Shown: positions 37,110 through 45,310 of the stretch, piece after piece
Layout: every line of letters begins with the position of its first letter
Numbering within the stretch: position 1 is the stretch's first letter
Assembly (NCBI RefSeq): GCF_019312595.1
Contig: NZ_JAHWDQ010000007.1
Coordinates: 91,769-155,768, forward strand
Source: Zhongshania aquimaris
GTDB lineage: Bacteria > Pseudomonadota > Gammaproteobacteria > Pseudomonadales > Spongiibacteraceae
Direction of reading: 5' to 3'
DNA: 64,000 nt
Translations under genes and position numbers: made by a program
The notes under the pieces: generated by a model
What the model was told of the DNA's origin: nothing
Database searches by the model: none
Seen by the model: only the letters and a program-made list of their open reading frames with translations

Positions 37110-38446
37110 AGCAACTCCCGCAGAACGCGATCTGTGTCGGCGCCCAGCTCGGCCGCGCTGCCAAAAGGACGTCTGGCCTTTGGTGGCAATATATCTGCTG
37201 AAGAACCGTCGCTCTCGGCGCGACCTGACTGGATGCAATAAGACGTAACGCCGTGAAGTGAAATATCCAAGACACTGCCGCCGCCCTGCTGCCAAGCAGA
37301 GGCCGCTAGCAAAGCCGCATGCAAGCCAGTTAGAGGATCGGCAATGGCATCGGCGCAAAATATTGGATCGCCTTGATCCCCCCCCATCAACCAGGACAAG
37401 CCCGCGGCCACCCCCGCGTCGTCGCCATAGGCGATCCAATTTCGGTTTGGCTCGCCGCGCCCGTAGCCACTTATTCCCACCCACACCGCTCCGGGATTCG
37501 CCGCGACAATATCCGCCGCAACAATGCCCATTTGCTCTAAGGCCCGCGGCCGTGTGGACTCAATAACAATATCGGCCCGTTTTAATAATGCCGCGAGTTG
37601 CTGACGTCCAACTGAACTCGACAGATCGAGCAACACGCTTTCTTTACCGGCATTTAGCAGATCAAAGAAATCGCGATTTCCGAAGCGCGCGCCATCGGGT
37701 CGCGCCACGCTCTCGACCTTAATCACCCGCGCGCCTGTTTGCGCCAGTAGCTGGCCGCATAAAGGCCCCGCCCACAGAGAGCTTAAATCTATGACTAAGG
37801 GATTTTTTCTAGCGACGGCAATAGGCGCACTACAGCGCTGCTCTTGGTACCAGTGCGAGCTTGCTAAGGGAGGCTCCACTAGAGCGCAGGCCAAACCCAA
37901 TAGTCGACCTCTTTCTAGCAGTGACTCGCCATCGCAAGACACTAGGGCGCTCTGTAGATCCGCCCAGTCTTCAACGTCACTTTCCAGCCACGCGGCCAAG
38001 AGTTCGAAATCATCATCGCGGGGCAGATTCACCGCGATAAAGCCATCTGCAATAGCGAATATGCGGCAGGCACCACCGGCCGACACCCGTCCTCGACGAG
38101 TGTAGCCAGACAGCGCGGCGCGCTCACCCAGCAGTTGATAAGCGGGAAAATCGCCGCTTAATTTATCCGGAAATAAGGCCGCCAAAGCCAACCAAGCGCC
38201 CTGCGCACACGCCGCTATCGGCGCAGGACAGGGCTGAGCGGATCCCTCTGCGTGTCCACTCAAGGCCATCGCGCCGGAGTGTGCCCAAAGCATTGCGGCA
38301 CTGCGCTCATCATCGAAACGGAAATTGACTAAGGGACTATCTAAACTGGCTAGCAGAGCAGCGGCATAGGCCGCCGGTGTCAACGAGGACGCAGTATCTT
38401 CGGCAAAGAGCGCAGCGGCCGGATTCAGCTTGGACAAAATCGCCAT
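37106..38446 (-). CDS. CaiB/BaiF-type CoA-transferase with apparently permuted domain order
   Basis: 446 residues from the ATG at 38446 (GGAGAAGC upstream). The class III N-terminal signature LVIDLSSLWAGPLCGQLLA occurs only at residues 217-235, followed by RVIKVES, ADIVIESTRPRALEQMGI and a catalytic-type DPLTGLHAALL (Asp about 370). Residues 1-216 instead look like the middle and C-terminal half of a CaiB protein (WAHSGAMALSG, then RIFAIADGFIAVNLP), with the catalytic Asp position apparently Ala near residue 79. The protein therefore seems circularly permuted or a trimmed tandem fusion. It presumably transfers CoA within this operon. It overlaps the amidohydrolase gene by 4 bp. Confidence 0.75.
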   Translation of the reverse strand: MAILSKLNPAAALFAEDTASSLTPAAYAAALLASLDSPLVNFRFDDERSAAMLWAHSGAMALSGHAEGSAQPCPAPIAACAQGAWLALAALFPDKLSGDFPAYQLLGERAALSGYTRRGRVSAGGACRIFAIADGFIAVNLPRDDDFELLAAWLESDVEDWADLQSALVSCDGESLLERGRLLGLACALVEPPLASSHWYQEQRCSAPIAVARKNPLVIDLSSLWAGPLCGQLLAQTGARVIKVESVARPDGARFGNRDFFDLLNAGKESVLLDLSSSVGRQQLAALLKRADIVIESTRPRALEQMGIVAADIVAANPGAVWVGISGYGRGEPNRNWIAYGDDAGVAAGLSWLMGGDQGDPIFCADAIADPLTGLHAALLAASAWQQGGGSVLDISLHGVTSYCIQSGRAESDGSSADILPPKARRPFGSAAELGADTDRVLRELL

Positions 38447-38496
38447 GCTTCTCCAGTCGCCTTCATTGCTGCGCTCCACTGCCTCATTTAATTCCT

Positions 38497-39177
38497 TTAC
38501 ACCCGCCCCATTACCGGAATCAAGGCACCGGTAATTGGCTCGCCGCGATCGCTGGCCAAGAACAATATCACTTCGGCCAAGGCCTTAGGTGTTACCCACG
38601 TTGAATAGTCGGCATCGGGCATCGCATCGCGATTTGGTTTTGTATCTATCACACTGGGCATCAGTGCGTTGACCGTGATGTTCTTAGGTTTTAGCTCTTC
38701 AGAAAGCGCTTCGGTAAAGCGCGCCACACCCGATTTTGCTGCGGCGTAAGCGCCCATGCCCATCGCCGCCTTCATCGCTCCCGCGGCACTGATGTTTATA
38801 ATCCGACCACCCGAGCCAGGAAAATGCGCCAAGGTCGCTGAGCTAGCGCTTACCGCAGTACGCAAATTGATTTGATACTGCTGATCCCATGTTTCAATAG
38901 CACCATCAGCTAGTGTTTCCCAGGCAAAGCCACCGGCGATATTTACCAGCGCATCGATATGGCCACACTCCGCCGCAATGGCGGCCATAGTCTGCTTAGT
39001 CGCGGCGGCATCACCTAAATCCAAGACCTTAAATACAGCTACGACTGATTCCGGCTTGCCATCAACACAGTCAATGCCAACAACCTTAGCGCCCGCTTCG
39101 GCCAACACCGCAGAGACAGCCCGCCCAAGCGAACCAAGCGCACCCGTAATTACGACAACTCTATCTTTTAATTCCAT
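38497..39177 (-). CDS. Short-chain dehydrogenase/reductase
   Basis: 226 residues with TGALGSLGRAVSAVLAEAG, NIAGGFAWETL, IINISAAGAMKA and GAYAAAKSGVARF (YxxxK), then MPSVIDTKPN and a C-terminal ITGALIPVMGRV. The NAG motif reads NIAGG. It is slightly shorter than typical SDRs. AGGGG lies upstream of the ATG. It starts the operon with the permuted CoA-transferase (50-bp gap), and diverges from the AtuA-type genes. Substrate unknown. Confidence 0.86.
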   Translation of the reverse strand: MELKDRVVVITGALGSLGRAVSAVLAEAGAKVVGIDCVDGKPESVVAVFKVLDLGDAAATKQTMAAIAAECGHIDALVNIAGGFAWETLADGAIETWDQQYQINLRTAVSASSATLAHFPGSGGRIINISAAGAMKAAMGMGAYAAAKSGVARFTEALSEELKPKNITVNALMPSVIDTKPNRDAMPDADYSTWVTPKALAEVILFLASDRGEPITGALIPVMGRV

Positions 39178-39514
39178 TATTACCCCTGAAAGTGGCTATT
39201 TACGCCAATTTACCATTACTACGGACTCAAACCTACACGTCGGAAACACGCGATTCAGGTCATCGCCTTCAAATTAAAGTTGACTACACAACACTGATGA
39301 TTATTAAATAAGCGCACTTAAAAAGCAAAGACCCGTATATACCCCCGAAATTCAGTCGCAGGTAAATGCTAGTCTGCCACTTTATACAATGGCGGCGCAG
39401 CCGTCATTCAACGTAAATACACGGCAACTAAGTAAGAACAATAGCCCTATTACGTCTACGTCAGCACCTATCTCTTAGCCATGCTGAAAACTTAAATGCA
39501 CAGGAGCAGAATTA
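39178..39514. promoter_or_regulatory. Divergent promoter region between SDR operon and AtuA genes
   Basis: 337 bp without a gene. A sigma70-like pair can be drawn on the plus strand: TTGACT near 39279 and TATTAA about 16-17 bp further on. No strong palindrome is seen. The region must contain promoters in both directions. Confidence 0.35.
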
Positions 39515-40885
39515 ATGAGTACAGACAAAACCGTGCTGATCGCCAACGGTCAGGGCTTTTGGGGCGACAGCTTATTAGGCCCTCTGCGGCTAGTGGAAGA
39601 AGGCCCACTAGACTATCTGACCCTGGACTACCTCGCCGAAGTCACCATGAGTATTATGCAAAAGCAGAAACTGCGTAATCCGGAGGCTGGCTACGCCACT
39701 GATTTCGTCGAAATGCTCCGCCAAATCCTGCCCCAATGCCAAGCAAAAGGCATTAAAGTTATCGCGAATGCGGGCGGCGTTAATCCACGCGGCTGCTTAA
39801 ACGCAATCAAAAAAGTGGTTAAAGAGCTCGGTCTCACCGGATTAAAAATCGGTATTGTCGAGGGCGATGATATTCTCGACCAGCTCCCGGAGTTAATTAA
39901 ATCAGGGGAAGCATTCAAGAATTTAGACAACGGCGCCCCTGTTCAAGACATTATCGACAGAATGTCCAGCGCCAACGTCTATATCGGTGCTAAACCCATC
40001 GCAGACGCCTTAGCCCAAGGAGCCGATATTGTCGTTACTGGCCGCGCAACAGATCCGTCCGTAGTACTCGCGCCGCTAATTTATGAATTTGGCTGGTCGA
40101 TGGAAGATTACGACAAGCTGGCCGCCGGCACCGTGATGGGCCATATTCTAGAGTGCGGAGCACAGTGCACCGGCGGCAACTACTGCGATTGGAAATCGGT
40201 ACCCGACTTTGCCCGAATCGGCTATCCGGTCGTCGAAGCCAAAGCTGACGGCACCTTCACCGTAACCAAACACCAAGGCACTGGCGGCTTGGTCAACGTC
40301 GATACCATCACCTCGCAGCTGATGTATGAGCTGGGCGACCCGAATCACTATTTAGGGCCAGACTGCACCTCTGACTTCACCACTATTCAGCTAGAACAAG
40401 ACGGCGAAAACCGCGTGAAGGTATCCGGCATCAAGGGCTCAGCACCTACCCCCACTTACAAAGTGTCGATGTCATATGAAGACGGCTACAAAATTGTCGG
40501 CCAATTGACCTACACCGGACCCGACGCCATAGAAAAAGCGGAGTTAGCTGCGCAAATTTTATTTGATCGTGTTGCACTGTACGGCAAACCTATTCCAGAG
40601 CAAGACCGCTTCGTTGAGTTATTTGGCACCAATGTTTGCTACAAAGGCATTGTAAAACAAAGCCAAGCGCCGTCTGAAATCATGTTGCGGGTCGGCGCCA
40701 AGAGCTACGACAAAGAATTGTTAAACATCCTCGCTCGCGAAGTCGCGCCCCTAATCACCAGCGGACCCGTCGGCGTAACAGGCTTTGCTGGCGGCCGCCC
40801 AAAACCGTCCGAAATTGTTGGCTACTGGCCCGCATTAATAGACAAAACCAAGGTGCACACCACCGTCACTGTGGAGGAAGTATAA
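39515..40885 (+). CDS. atuA: AtuA-type acyclic terpene utilisation protein (DUF1446)
   Basis: 456 residues starting at an ATG with AGGAG 8 nt upstream. The opening VLIANGQGFWGDSLLGPLRL, then LDYLAEVTMSIM, VIANAGGVNPRGCLNAI, GADIVVTGRATDPSVVLAPL and GHILECGAQCTGGN are hallmark segments of the AtuA/DUF1446 family. In Pseudomonas citronellol/geraniol catabolism atuA is required for growth, but its reaction is not firmly established. Homologues occur in other branched-acid pathways. It is followed after 1 bp by its usual small partner. This suggests a branched or isoprenoid-like intermediate, which would fit the biotin carboxylase at 45458. Confidence 0.9.
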   Translation: MSTDKTVLIANGQGFWGDSLLGPLRLVEEGPLDYLTLDYLAEVTMSIMQKQKLRNPEAGYATDFVEMLRQILPQCQAKGIKVIANAGGVNPRGCLNAIKKVVKELGLTGLKIGIVEGDDILDQLPELIKSGEAFKNLDNGAPVQDIIDRMSSANVYIGAKPIADALAQGADIVVTGRATDPSVVLAPLIYEFGWSMEDYDKLAAGTVMGHILECGAQCTGGNYCDWKSVPDFARIGYPVVEAKADGTFTVTKHQGTGGLVNVDTITSQLMYELGDPNHYLGPDCTSDFTTIQLEQDGENRVKVSGIKGSAPTPTYKVSMSYEDGYKIVGQLTYTGPDAIEKAELAAQILFDRVALYGKPIPEQDRFVELFGTNVCYKGIVKQSQAPSEIMLRVGAKSYDKELLNILAREVAPLITSGPVGVTGFAGGRPKPSEIVGYWPALIDKTKVHTTVTVEEV

Positions 40886-40886
40886 A

Positions 40887-41219
40887 ATGGCGATAATAAA
40901 ACTAATGGATATTGCCATTGCACGCAGTGGCGACAAAGGCGATGGCAGCAATGTTGGCATCAAAGCCCGCACTCCAGCGCTCTACCAATTTTTAAAAGAA
41001 AACCTTAGCGAACAGCGAGTGAAAGAACACTTCAAAGAAATTTGTTTTGGCAAGGTTACCCGCTACGAATTGGATAATTTAAACGTACTTAATTTTATCC
41101 TCGAAGATTCACTGGGCGGCGGCGGTACCGCAACGCTTATTATGGATGCTCAGGGCAAAGTCCATAGCCTAGCCATGTTACACATGGAAATGGATGTGCC
41201 TGACTCACTACTGGCGTAA
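40887..41219 (+). CDS. AtuA-associated small protein
   Basis: 110 residues, starting 1 bp after the AtuA stop with GGAGGAAG upstream, so translation is probably coupled. The pattern LMDIAIARSGDKGDGSNVGI, VTRYELDNLNVLNFIL and GGGGTATLIMDAQGK is that of the small domain found next to, or fused to, AtuA-type proteins. It presumably forms a complex with AtuA. Function is unknown beyond this association. Confidence 0.88.
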   Translation: MAIIKLMDIAIARSGDKGDGSNVGIKARTPALYQFLKENLSEQRVKEHFKEICFGKVTRYELDNLNVLNFILEDSLGGGGTATLIMDAQGKVHSLAMLHMEMDVPDSLLA

Positions 41220-41255
41220 ACCCCTCCTCCACAAGAATACCTAGACTCAGCCTTA

Positions 41256-41288
41256 CTGTTTGCGGTGAAGAATATCCGCCGCAAACAG
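41256..41288 (+). terminator. Hairpin after AtuA-type operon, probable terminator
   Basis: CTGTTTGCGG (41256-41265) and CCGCAAACAG (41279-41288) form a perfect 10-bp stem with a 13-nt loop, 37 bp after the stop. The following ATTATT is only weakly T-rich. Confidence 0.5.
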
Positions 41289-41480
41289 ATTATTAAATCA
41301 TCAGTGAGCCAAAGCTTATCACTAAAGGCCTTGTGATTTTATTCCTCCCAAAGGCGTTACCCAAACACCACCCACACCAGTGATCTCACTGAACAGCCAC
41401 ATTAGGGGCACGTCATCGCTTCGTCATGTTCAACGCGTTTGAACAGCGGCGCTGCTCCCGCCACCTACCGGGCGACTTAC

Positions 41481-41851
41481 TTAAGGCAACTCTGATTAAT
41501 TCGGTAATGTCTCAGCGGAGTCTCTGGCGCGCACTGGTAAGGTGCGGCGCGAACGACTGCAGGGATGCAGGAGGTAGAGCAACGCAGGAGCAGTTGCCGA
41601 GATCAAGGCTGGTTGTCCTTGATGACGGTCCGACGTTTCGGCGTCGCAACGCAGTCCAGTGTGCGCCAGAGGCCCGCCCTTCGGGGCTTAGCCAAAAAGG
41701 ACTCCGCTGTGTTGCCGCCATTTGAAAGGCAGCCAGCCTTCCTGCATGAGAGCCTGCCCCATGAGCGTAGCGAGTGCTGTGGGTACGGCGCCTTGCCGAG
41801 CCATTTTTGGCTAAGCCTGAGGCGTCACCGAATTAATCAGAGGTGCCTTAA
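41481..41851. mobile_element. MITE-like element with 25-bp terminal inverted repeats
   Basis: The first 25 bp (41481-41505) and the reverse complement of the last 25 bp (41827-41851) differ at one position only; both start TTAAGGCA and contain CTCTGATTAATTCGGT. TTAA at each end may be the target duplication. A second inner inverted pair (GGCTTAGCCAAAAA near 41687 and TTTTTGGCTAAGCC near 41804) lies inside. At 371 bp it carries no transposase frame, so it must be mobilised in trans or be a decayed insertion sequence. It lies at the left edge of the accessory island. Confidence 0.8.
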
Positions 41852-42114
41852 CTCATTGAAATTTATAAAAACCGAGATATGATCAACTGAAAGGAATGCG
41901 GGACAGAATTAAAGGGAATTGGTGGTTGCGTGATGAACGCTCGCGACTGCGAGGCATACACCACATTGAATTTCCTCATACGTCTCAGTCAACATGAACG
42001 TCCATTCCGTGATAAGGGGGCCAAGGTGGTATACGACCCGAGTCCTAACAACAACCTTTATGTGTTTCGAGTCCTTAGCTCGTAAACCCAGCAGTAGAAA
42101 GCAGGGAATTAAAT
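41852..42114. other. Gap between MITE-like element and YdeI-like gene
   Basis: No gene, repeat or terminator is seen in these 263 bp. It may be decayed accessory DNA. Confidence 0.4.
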
Positions 42115-42429
42115 ATGAAGCCAAAAATTTCCGGAGGCCTGGTGCACGAATTACCAGATGATCTAGCCAAGACACTATGTGACAAGGACATAATTAGTAT
42201 CTGGGAAACCTTGTCAGCAATTGGTCGGAATGAATTTATCTGCTGGATCGAAGACGCTAAACAAGAAAAGACTAGAGTAAAACGAATAGCTCGAGCTACT
42301 GAAGAACTTCTGGAGGGGAAAAAACGACCTTGCTGCTGGGCAGGTTGTATACACCGCACGGACAAGAAGCCTAGCAAATGGCAGCAAGATGTTTTGATAG
42401 ATAAAAAGAAAAAACCAGCAACTAAGTAG
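42115..42429 (+). CDS. YdeI/OmpD-associated family small protein
   Basis: 104 residues. LVHELPDDLAKTLCDKDI, IWETLSAIGRNEFICWI and TRVKRIARATEELLEGKKRP match the YdeI/OmdA (PF13376-type) family, whose C-terminal helices read xxxRIxxxxxxLxxGKRR. Its members are linked to bacteriocin tolerance, but the mechanism is unknown. A Lys-rich tail (DKKKKPATK) follows. It lies alone between the MITE-like element and a GNAT gene, unrelated to the surrounding metabolism. Confidence 0.75.
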   Translation: MKPKISGGLVHELPDDLAKTLCDKDIISIWETLSAIGRNEFICWIEDAKQEKTRVKRIARATEELLEGKKRPCCWAGCIHRTDKKPSKWQQDVLIDKKKKPATK

Positions 42430-42569
42430 AATGAAACCAACATATAACAAATTGCGCACGTTAACGCAGCGGCTTACCTTCCTTTCTACGCGATCGCCAC
42501 GCTCATTACCCCACAAACATTCAGTACAAGCGCTGCGCAACTGAGCAGGGCGCCATACCCACGGAGCCT

Positions 42570-43112
42570 ATGGTGCAGATTGCTAAAACAGCGCGTTTGA
42601 TTTTGAGACACTTGTCCCTGGAGGATGTACCCGCATTAACCGACATTCTCAGCGATCCTGAGGTGATGAAATATTCCATCAATGGCGTTTGTGATGAGGC
42701 GGCTACCCGAGAATTCATTGAGTGGTGTTTATCTTGTTACGAGTCACATGGTGTGGGTCCGTGGGCACTCATCGATAAGAAATCGTCTGAACTCATAGGC
42801 TTTTGCAGTGCTGGGCCAGAAATGGTCGCTGATATCGAGGAAATCAACCTCGGCTATCGCATTGCGAAGCGCTACTGGAATAAAGGGCTAGCATCTGAGT
42901 CTGCCACCGCCGTGTTGAATTATGTTTTTGGCGAGCATAAGTTCACTTCCGTCGTCGTCATCATAGAGCCCGCTCATGTCGCATCCCTAAAAGTTGCTGA
43001 GAAGATCGGTTTTTCTAACTATGATGTACTGGAATTTCATAGCCGGCCGGTGAGGCTATACCGCCTAACATCCAAGCAGTGGAAGACATTGCGTCACAAG
43101 GAATCGTCGTAA
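42570..43112 (+). CDS. GNAT family N-acetyltransferase (RimJ/RimL-like)
   Basis: 180 residues. TARLILRHLSLEDVPALTDI opens like RimJ/RimL acetyltransferases, GLASESATAVLNYVF is the acetyl-CoA helix, and EPAHVASLKVAEKIGF is the typical N/H-x-x-S-x-x-V-x-E-K-x-G-F motif. It should acetylate an amine or protein N terminus. The stop TAA overlaps the ATG of the next gene (TAATG), showing coupling to the DUF998 gene. A hairpin-rich gap (42440-42560) precedes it. Confidence 0.85.
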   Translation: MVQIAKTARLILRHLSLEDVPALTDILSDPEVMKYSINGVCDEAATREFIEWCLSCYESHGVGPWALIDKKSSELIGFCSAGPEMVADIEEINLGYRIAKRYWNKGLASESATAVLNYVFGEHKFTSVVVIIEPAHVASLKVAEKIGFSNYDVLEFHSRPVRLYRLTSKQWKTLRHKESS

Positions 43113-43744
43113 TGAGTGAGCGTATAAATCGCTGGTATTACTTCTCGGGAGTATTAGCCCCCATTTGGTTAGTGATTGGAGTGACCATTGCGGGAAGCGT
43201 TTACCCTGAATATAGTCACTACAATCAGGCAATGAGTGAGCTTGGCGCTAAAGGCTCGCCAAGCCATATACTTTCTCCGCTTATTAATAATTATCCACTG
43301 GGCCTACTGTTTATTCTTTTCGGTATCGGCATTATCAAAACATTTTCCACATCAACGTTGGCGCGCTTTTCTGGCATTTTGGTGCTTATTCATGGATTGA
43401 GCAGCTTGTCTGCCGGCTTTTTCTCTTGCGATGTTGGCTGTGCTCTTGAGTCGCCATCACCAGAACAAAATAAGCATAATATTTCTGGTTTAATACTATT
43501 TTTCAGTCTCTTACTATCAAGCTTAATATGGGTATTTATATCTAATCGCTGTCTGGGAATTAAATGGTTTGCCTGGTTTTCCCTAGCATGTTCTCTCGTT
43601 GCCATAGCGCTACTACCACATATGGCTGCTGCAATAGAATCAGGAGAGGGTTTTGGTCTATATCAACGACTAAATTATGGCTCTCAGGCTTTGTGGGTTC
43701 TGGTATTCGCCTTAATTTTACTGCGGCGCAAAATAACTAAATAA
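43112..43744 (+). CDS. DUF998-type integral membrane protein
   Basis: 210 residues from the ATG at 43112 (AAGGAA about 8 nt upstream), overlapping the GNAT stop. Six or so hydrophobic segments are visible, beginning with WYYFSGVLAPIWLVIGVTIA and including LGLLFILFGIGI and LFFSLLLSSLIWVFI. NQAMSELGAKGSP after the first segment and FSCDVGC in the middle are typical of DUF998. Function is unknown. Its TAA stop falls inside the R'' box of an attC-like site (43739-43819), the pattern also seen in the array at the right end. Confidence 0.75.
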   Translation: MSERINRWYYFSGVLAPIWLVIGVTIAGSVYPEYSHYNQAMSELGAKGSPSHILSPLINNYPLGLLFILFGIGIIKTFSTSTLARFSGILVLIHGLSSLSAGFFSCDVGCALESPSPEQNKHNISGLILFFSLLLSSLIWVFISNRCLGIKWFAWFSLACSLVAIALLPHMAAAIESGEGFGLYQRLNYGSQALWVLVFALILLRRKITK

Positions 43745-43819
43745 CAAGGCCATTCCTTCGTGCAATGAACAACGGCATGGCACTGGACGACTATAGTCAG
43801 TGTTTAGCGGGCGTTACAT
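43739..43819 (+). other. attC-like recombination site
   Basis: The site runs from an AAATAAC R''-like box overlapping the DUF998 stop to a GCGTTACAT R'-like box. TAACAAGGCC and the reverse complement of GGGCGTTA give imperfect outer arms; CACTG/CAGTG arms lie in the centre. Length is 81 bp. R' is not a perfect GTTRRRY, so this is a probable, not certain, attC. Confidence 0.5.
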
Positions 43820-43851
43820 GACTCCTTAGCGATATTGCAAACCTGCCACCA

Positions 43852-43885
43852 TCGATATACGATCTGTATACAAATCGTATATCGA
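43852..43885. promoter_or_regulatory. Perfect 12-bp inverted repeat operator upstream of ParD-like gene
   Basis: TCGATATACGAT and ATCGTATATCGA form a perfect 12-bp inverted repeat around a 10-bp spacer that itself contains GTATAC. It ends 9 bp before the ATG of the ParD-like gene. Position and symmetry fit autoregulation by a ribbon-helix-helix antitoxin-type protein. Confidence 0.7.
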
Positions 43886-43894
43886 GAGTTTGCA

Positions 43895-44101
43895 ATGGGA
43901 ATTGTTAAGATTAACGACGAACTGCATGGAGAAATTCGCAAGGCTAGTTCAGTCATGGTGCGCTCTATCAATGCTCAGGCGGAGTATTGGATAAAGATTG
44001 GCATGCTTGCCGAGGCGAACCCTAGCATGTCTTTTTCCGACATCATGCGCGACCAAATGAAGCTCGCCGAAGTAGACATTAGGAAGGCTGTCGGTGGCTA
44101 G
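43895..44101 (+). CDS. ParD-like (ribbon-helix-helix antitoxin-like) protein
   Basis: 68 residues from the ATG at 43895. MGIVKINDELHGEIRKASSV is a ribbon-helix-helix start (one beta strand followed by a helix), and VMVRSINAQAEYWIKIGMLA is the second helix region of the ParD_like family (PF11903). The C-terminal tail DQMKLAEVDIRKAVGG could contact a partner. A frame extends upstream to 43835 but only across the operator, so it is rejected. The gene overlaps the methionine aminopeptidase gene by 8 bp. A toxin of the ParE type is not present; the aminopeptidase occupies the toxin position. Confidence 0.75.
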   Translation: MGIVKINDELHGEIRKASSVMVRSINAQAEYWIKIGMLAEANPSMSFSDIMRDQMKLAEVDIRKAVGG

Positions 44102-44867
44102 CGTAAACCTCAAAAGTACTGAAGAATTGAATGTAATGCGGGAGTCCGGTCGGCTTCTGGCAAGGGTGTTTGATTACCTAGATGGCGTTATCGAGATCGG
44201 TGTCTCAACGATGGATATCAACAATCTCGCCGAAAAGTACATCACTGATCAGCTGTGTGCTCGTCCAGCAAGTAAAGGTCAGTATGGGTATCAGTATGCT
44301 TTGAATAGCTCGGTAAACCACGTTGTATGCCATGGCGTTCCTTCAAGCACTCAGAAACTCAAATCCGGTGACATTATCAATGTTGATATCACCTTGGAAC
44401 AGGGAGGGTTTATCGCTGATTCCAGCAAGATGTACATGATTGGTAACGTGACTCCAGCCGCCAGAAGTTTGGTCGATAAAACCTATGAGGCAATGTGGCA
44501 AGGGATCAAGAGTGTAAAACCTGGCGCCACTCTTGGTGATATTGGTCATGCCATTCAGCGCCATGCCCAGAAAAATGGCTATTCAATTGTTCGCGAGTAT
44601 TGTGGACATGGGATTGGCCGAGAAATGCATGAGGAGCCACAGGTGCTGCACTATGGCCAGCCCGGCAAAGGTTTAGCGCTACAGGAAGGGATGGTATTTA
44701 CGATAGAGCCGATGATCAACCAGGGTAAGGCTAAAGTTAAATTGAAGAAGGATGGCTGGACCGTTGTCACCAGCGATAAGAAGCTATCTGCTCAGTGGGA
44801 GCATACCGTCGCCGTGACCTCAGATGGATACGAGGTACTGACGCTTAGAGGCGAAGAGCGTATTTAA
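44094..44867 (+). CDS. map: Type I methionine aminopeptidase paralogue, paired with ParD-like protein
   Basis: 257 residues starting at a GTG inside the end of the ParD-like gene, so translation is coupled. All active-site residues are present: His80 (NHVVCHG), Asp98 (NVDIT), Asp109 (FIADSSKM), His172 (CGHGIGREMHEEP), Glu205 (FTIEPM) and Glu236 (QWEHTVA). It should remove N-terminal Met from proteins in the cytosol. There is no N-terminal zinc finger or SH3 extension. Being in an accessory island it is probably an extra copy besides the essential housekeeping enzyme. Its partner suggests regulation as, or derivation from, a toxin-antitoxin-like pair. Confidence 0.9.
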   Translation: MASVNLKSTEELNVMRESGRLLARVFDYLDGVIEIGVSTMDINNLAEKYITDQLCARPASKGQYGYQYALNSSVNHVVCHGVPSSTQKLKSGDIINVDITLEQGGFIADSSKMYMIGNVTPAARSLVDKTYEAMWQGIKSVKPGATLGDIGHAIQRHAQKNGYSIVREYCGHGIGREMHEEPQVLHYGQPGKGLALQEGMVFTIEPMINQGKAKVKLKKDGWTVVTSDKKLSAQWEHTVAVTSDGYEVLTLRGEERI

Positions 44868-44923
44868 ACTGGGTAGCGGCGGGAACTATTGGAATTTTTT
44901 CTACCACAAAAAAGGAAGCTATC

Positions 44924-45310
44924 TTGGCTAAATGGTTTTTTTGCGCGGCTGCTTTTTGTTCTGCTTTGGGACTCATCGCTCACGAGCTGCTCGGTGCACC
45001 AATGGTGCTTCCACCGCTCAACGAGGCGGATATCGCAGCAGAGATTGTCTGGCTACATCACTTCTCGTGGCATGTAGGGTCGGTTTCGGTGGCGGTAATG
45101 GCATCTATGTTTCTCTATGCTGCTTTGCGTCCTGGCAACTTGGCTGTAGCCGTATTCGCAACCGCCATGAGCATCGGCTTCGCGTGTTTAGGAATAGCGC
45201 TGGCACTTTTTGGAAACGAGGTTCTTTGGGGCACCCCCGCCCCCTACGCGTGGTTAGTTGTGGCTGCATTAGCTGGGCTTGGAATCGCAGGCGAGATTAG
45301 AAGGAAGTGA
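44924..45310 (+). CDS. Small four-helix membrane protein of unknown function
   Basis: 128 residues starting at a TTG with AAAAGGAAG 6 nt upstream; no ATG alternative is nearby. Four hydrophobic segments are visible (WFFCAAAFCSALGLIAHELL; HHFSWHVGSVSVAVMASMFL; AVAVFATAMSIGFACLGIAL; AWLVVAALAGLGIAG). Conserved-looking polar residues (HE in helix 1, HH before helix 2) might bind a ligand or metal. I do not recognise the family. It follows the Map gene by 57 bp on the same strand. Confidence 0.6.
   Translation: MAKWFFCAAAFCSALGLIAHELLGAPMVLPPLNEADIAAEIVWLHHFSWHVGSVSVAVMASMFLYAALRPGNLAVAVFATAMSIGFACLGIALALFGNEVLWGTPAPYAWLVVAALAGLGIAGEIRRK

Noticed and set aside
37110..37484. Upstream extension of the YtcJ-like amidohydrolase frame
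   Set aside because: It only overlaps the CoA-transferase gene in another frame and is Arg-rich; the ATGA overlap at 37106-37109 is the natural start.
41426..41882. Small frames inside the MITE-like element
   Set aside because: None resembles a transposase and they conflict with each other; the inverted-repeat structure explains the stretch.
42441..42540. Candidate attC after the YdeI-like gene (TATAACAAATTGCGCA ... TGCGCAA)
   Set aside because: The inner arms pair well, but there is no R' box (GTTRRRY or GTTAT-like) at the far end and the stop codon is not in the R'' box.
43835..43894. N-terminal extension of the ParD-like protein
   Set aside because: It would translate through the operator palindrome; the ATG at 43895 gives the normal family length.
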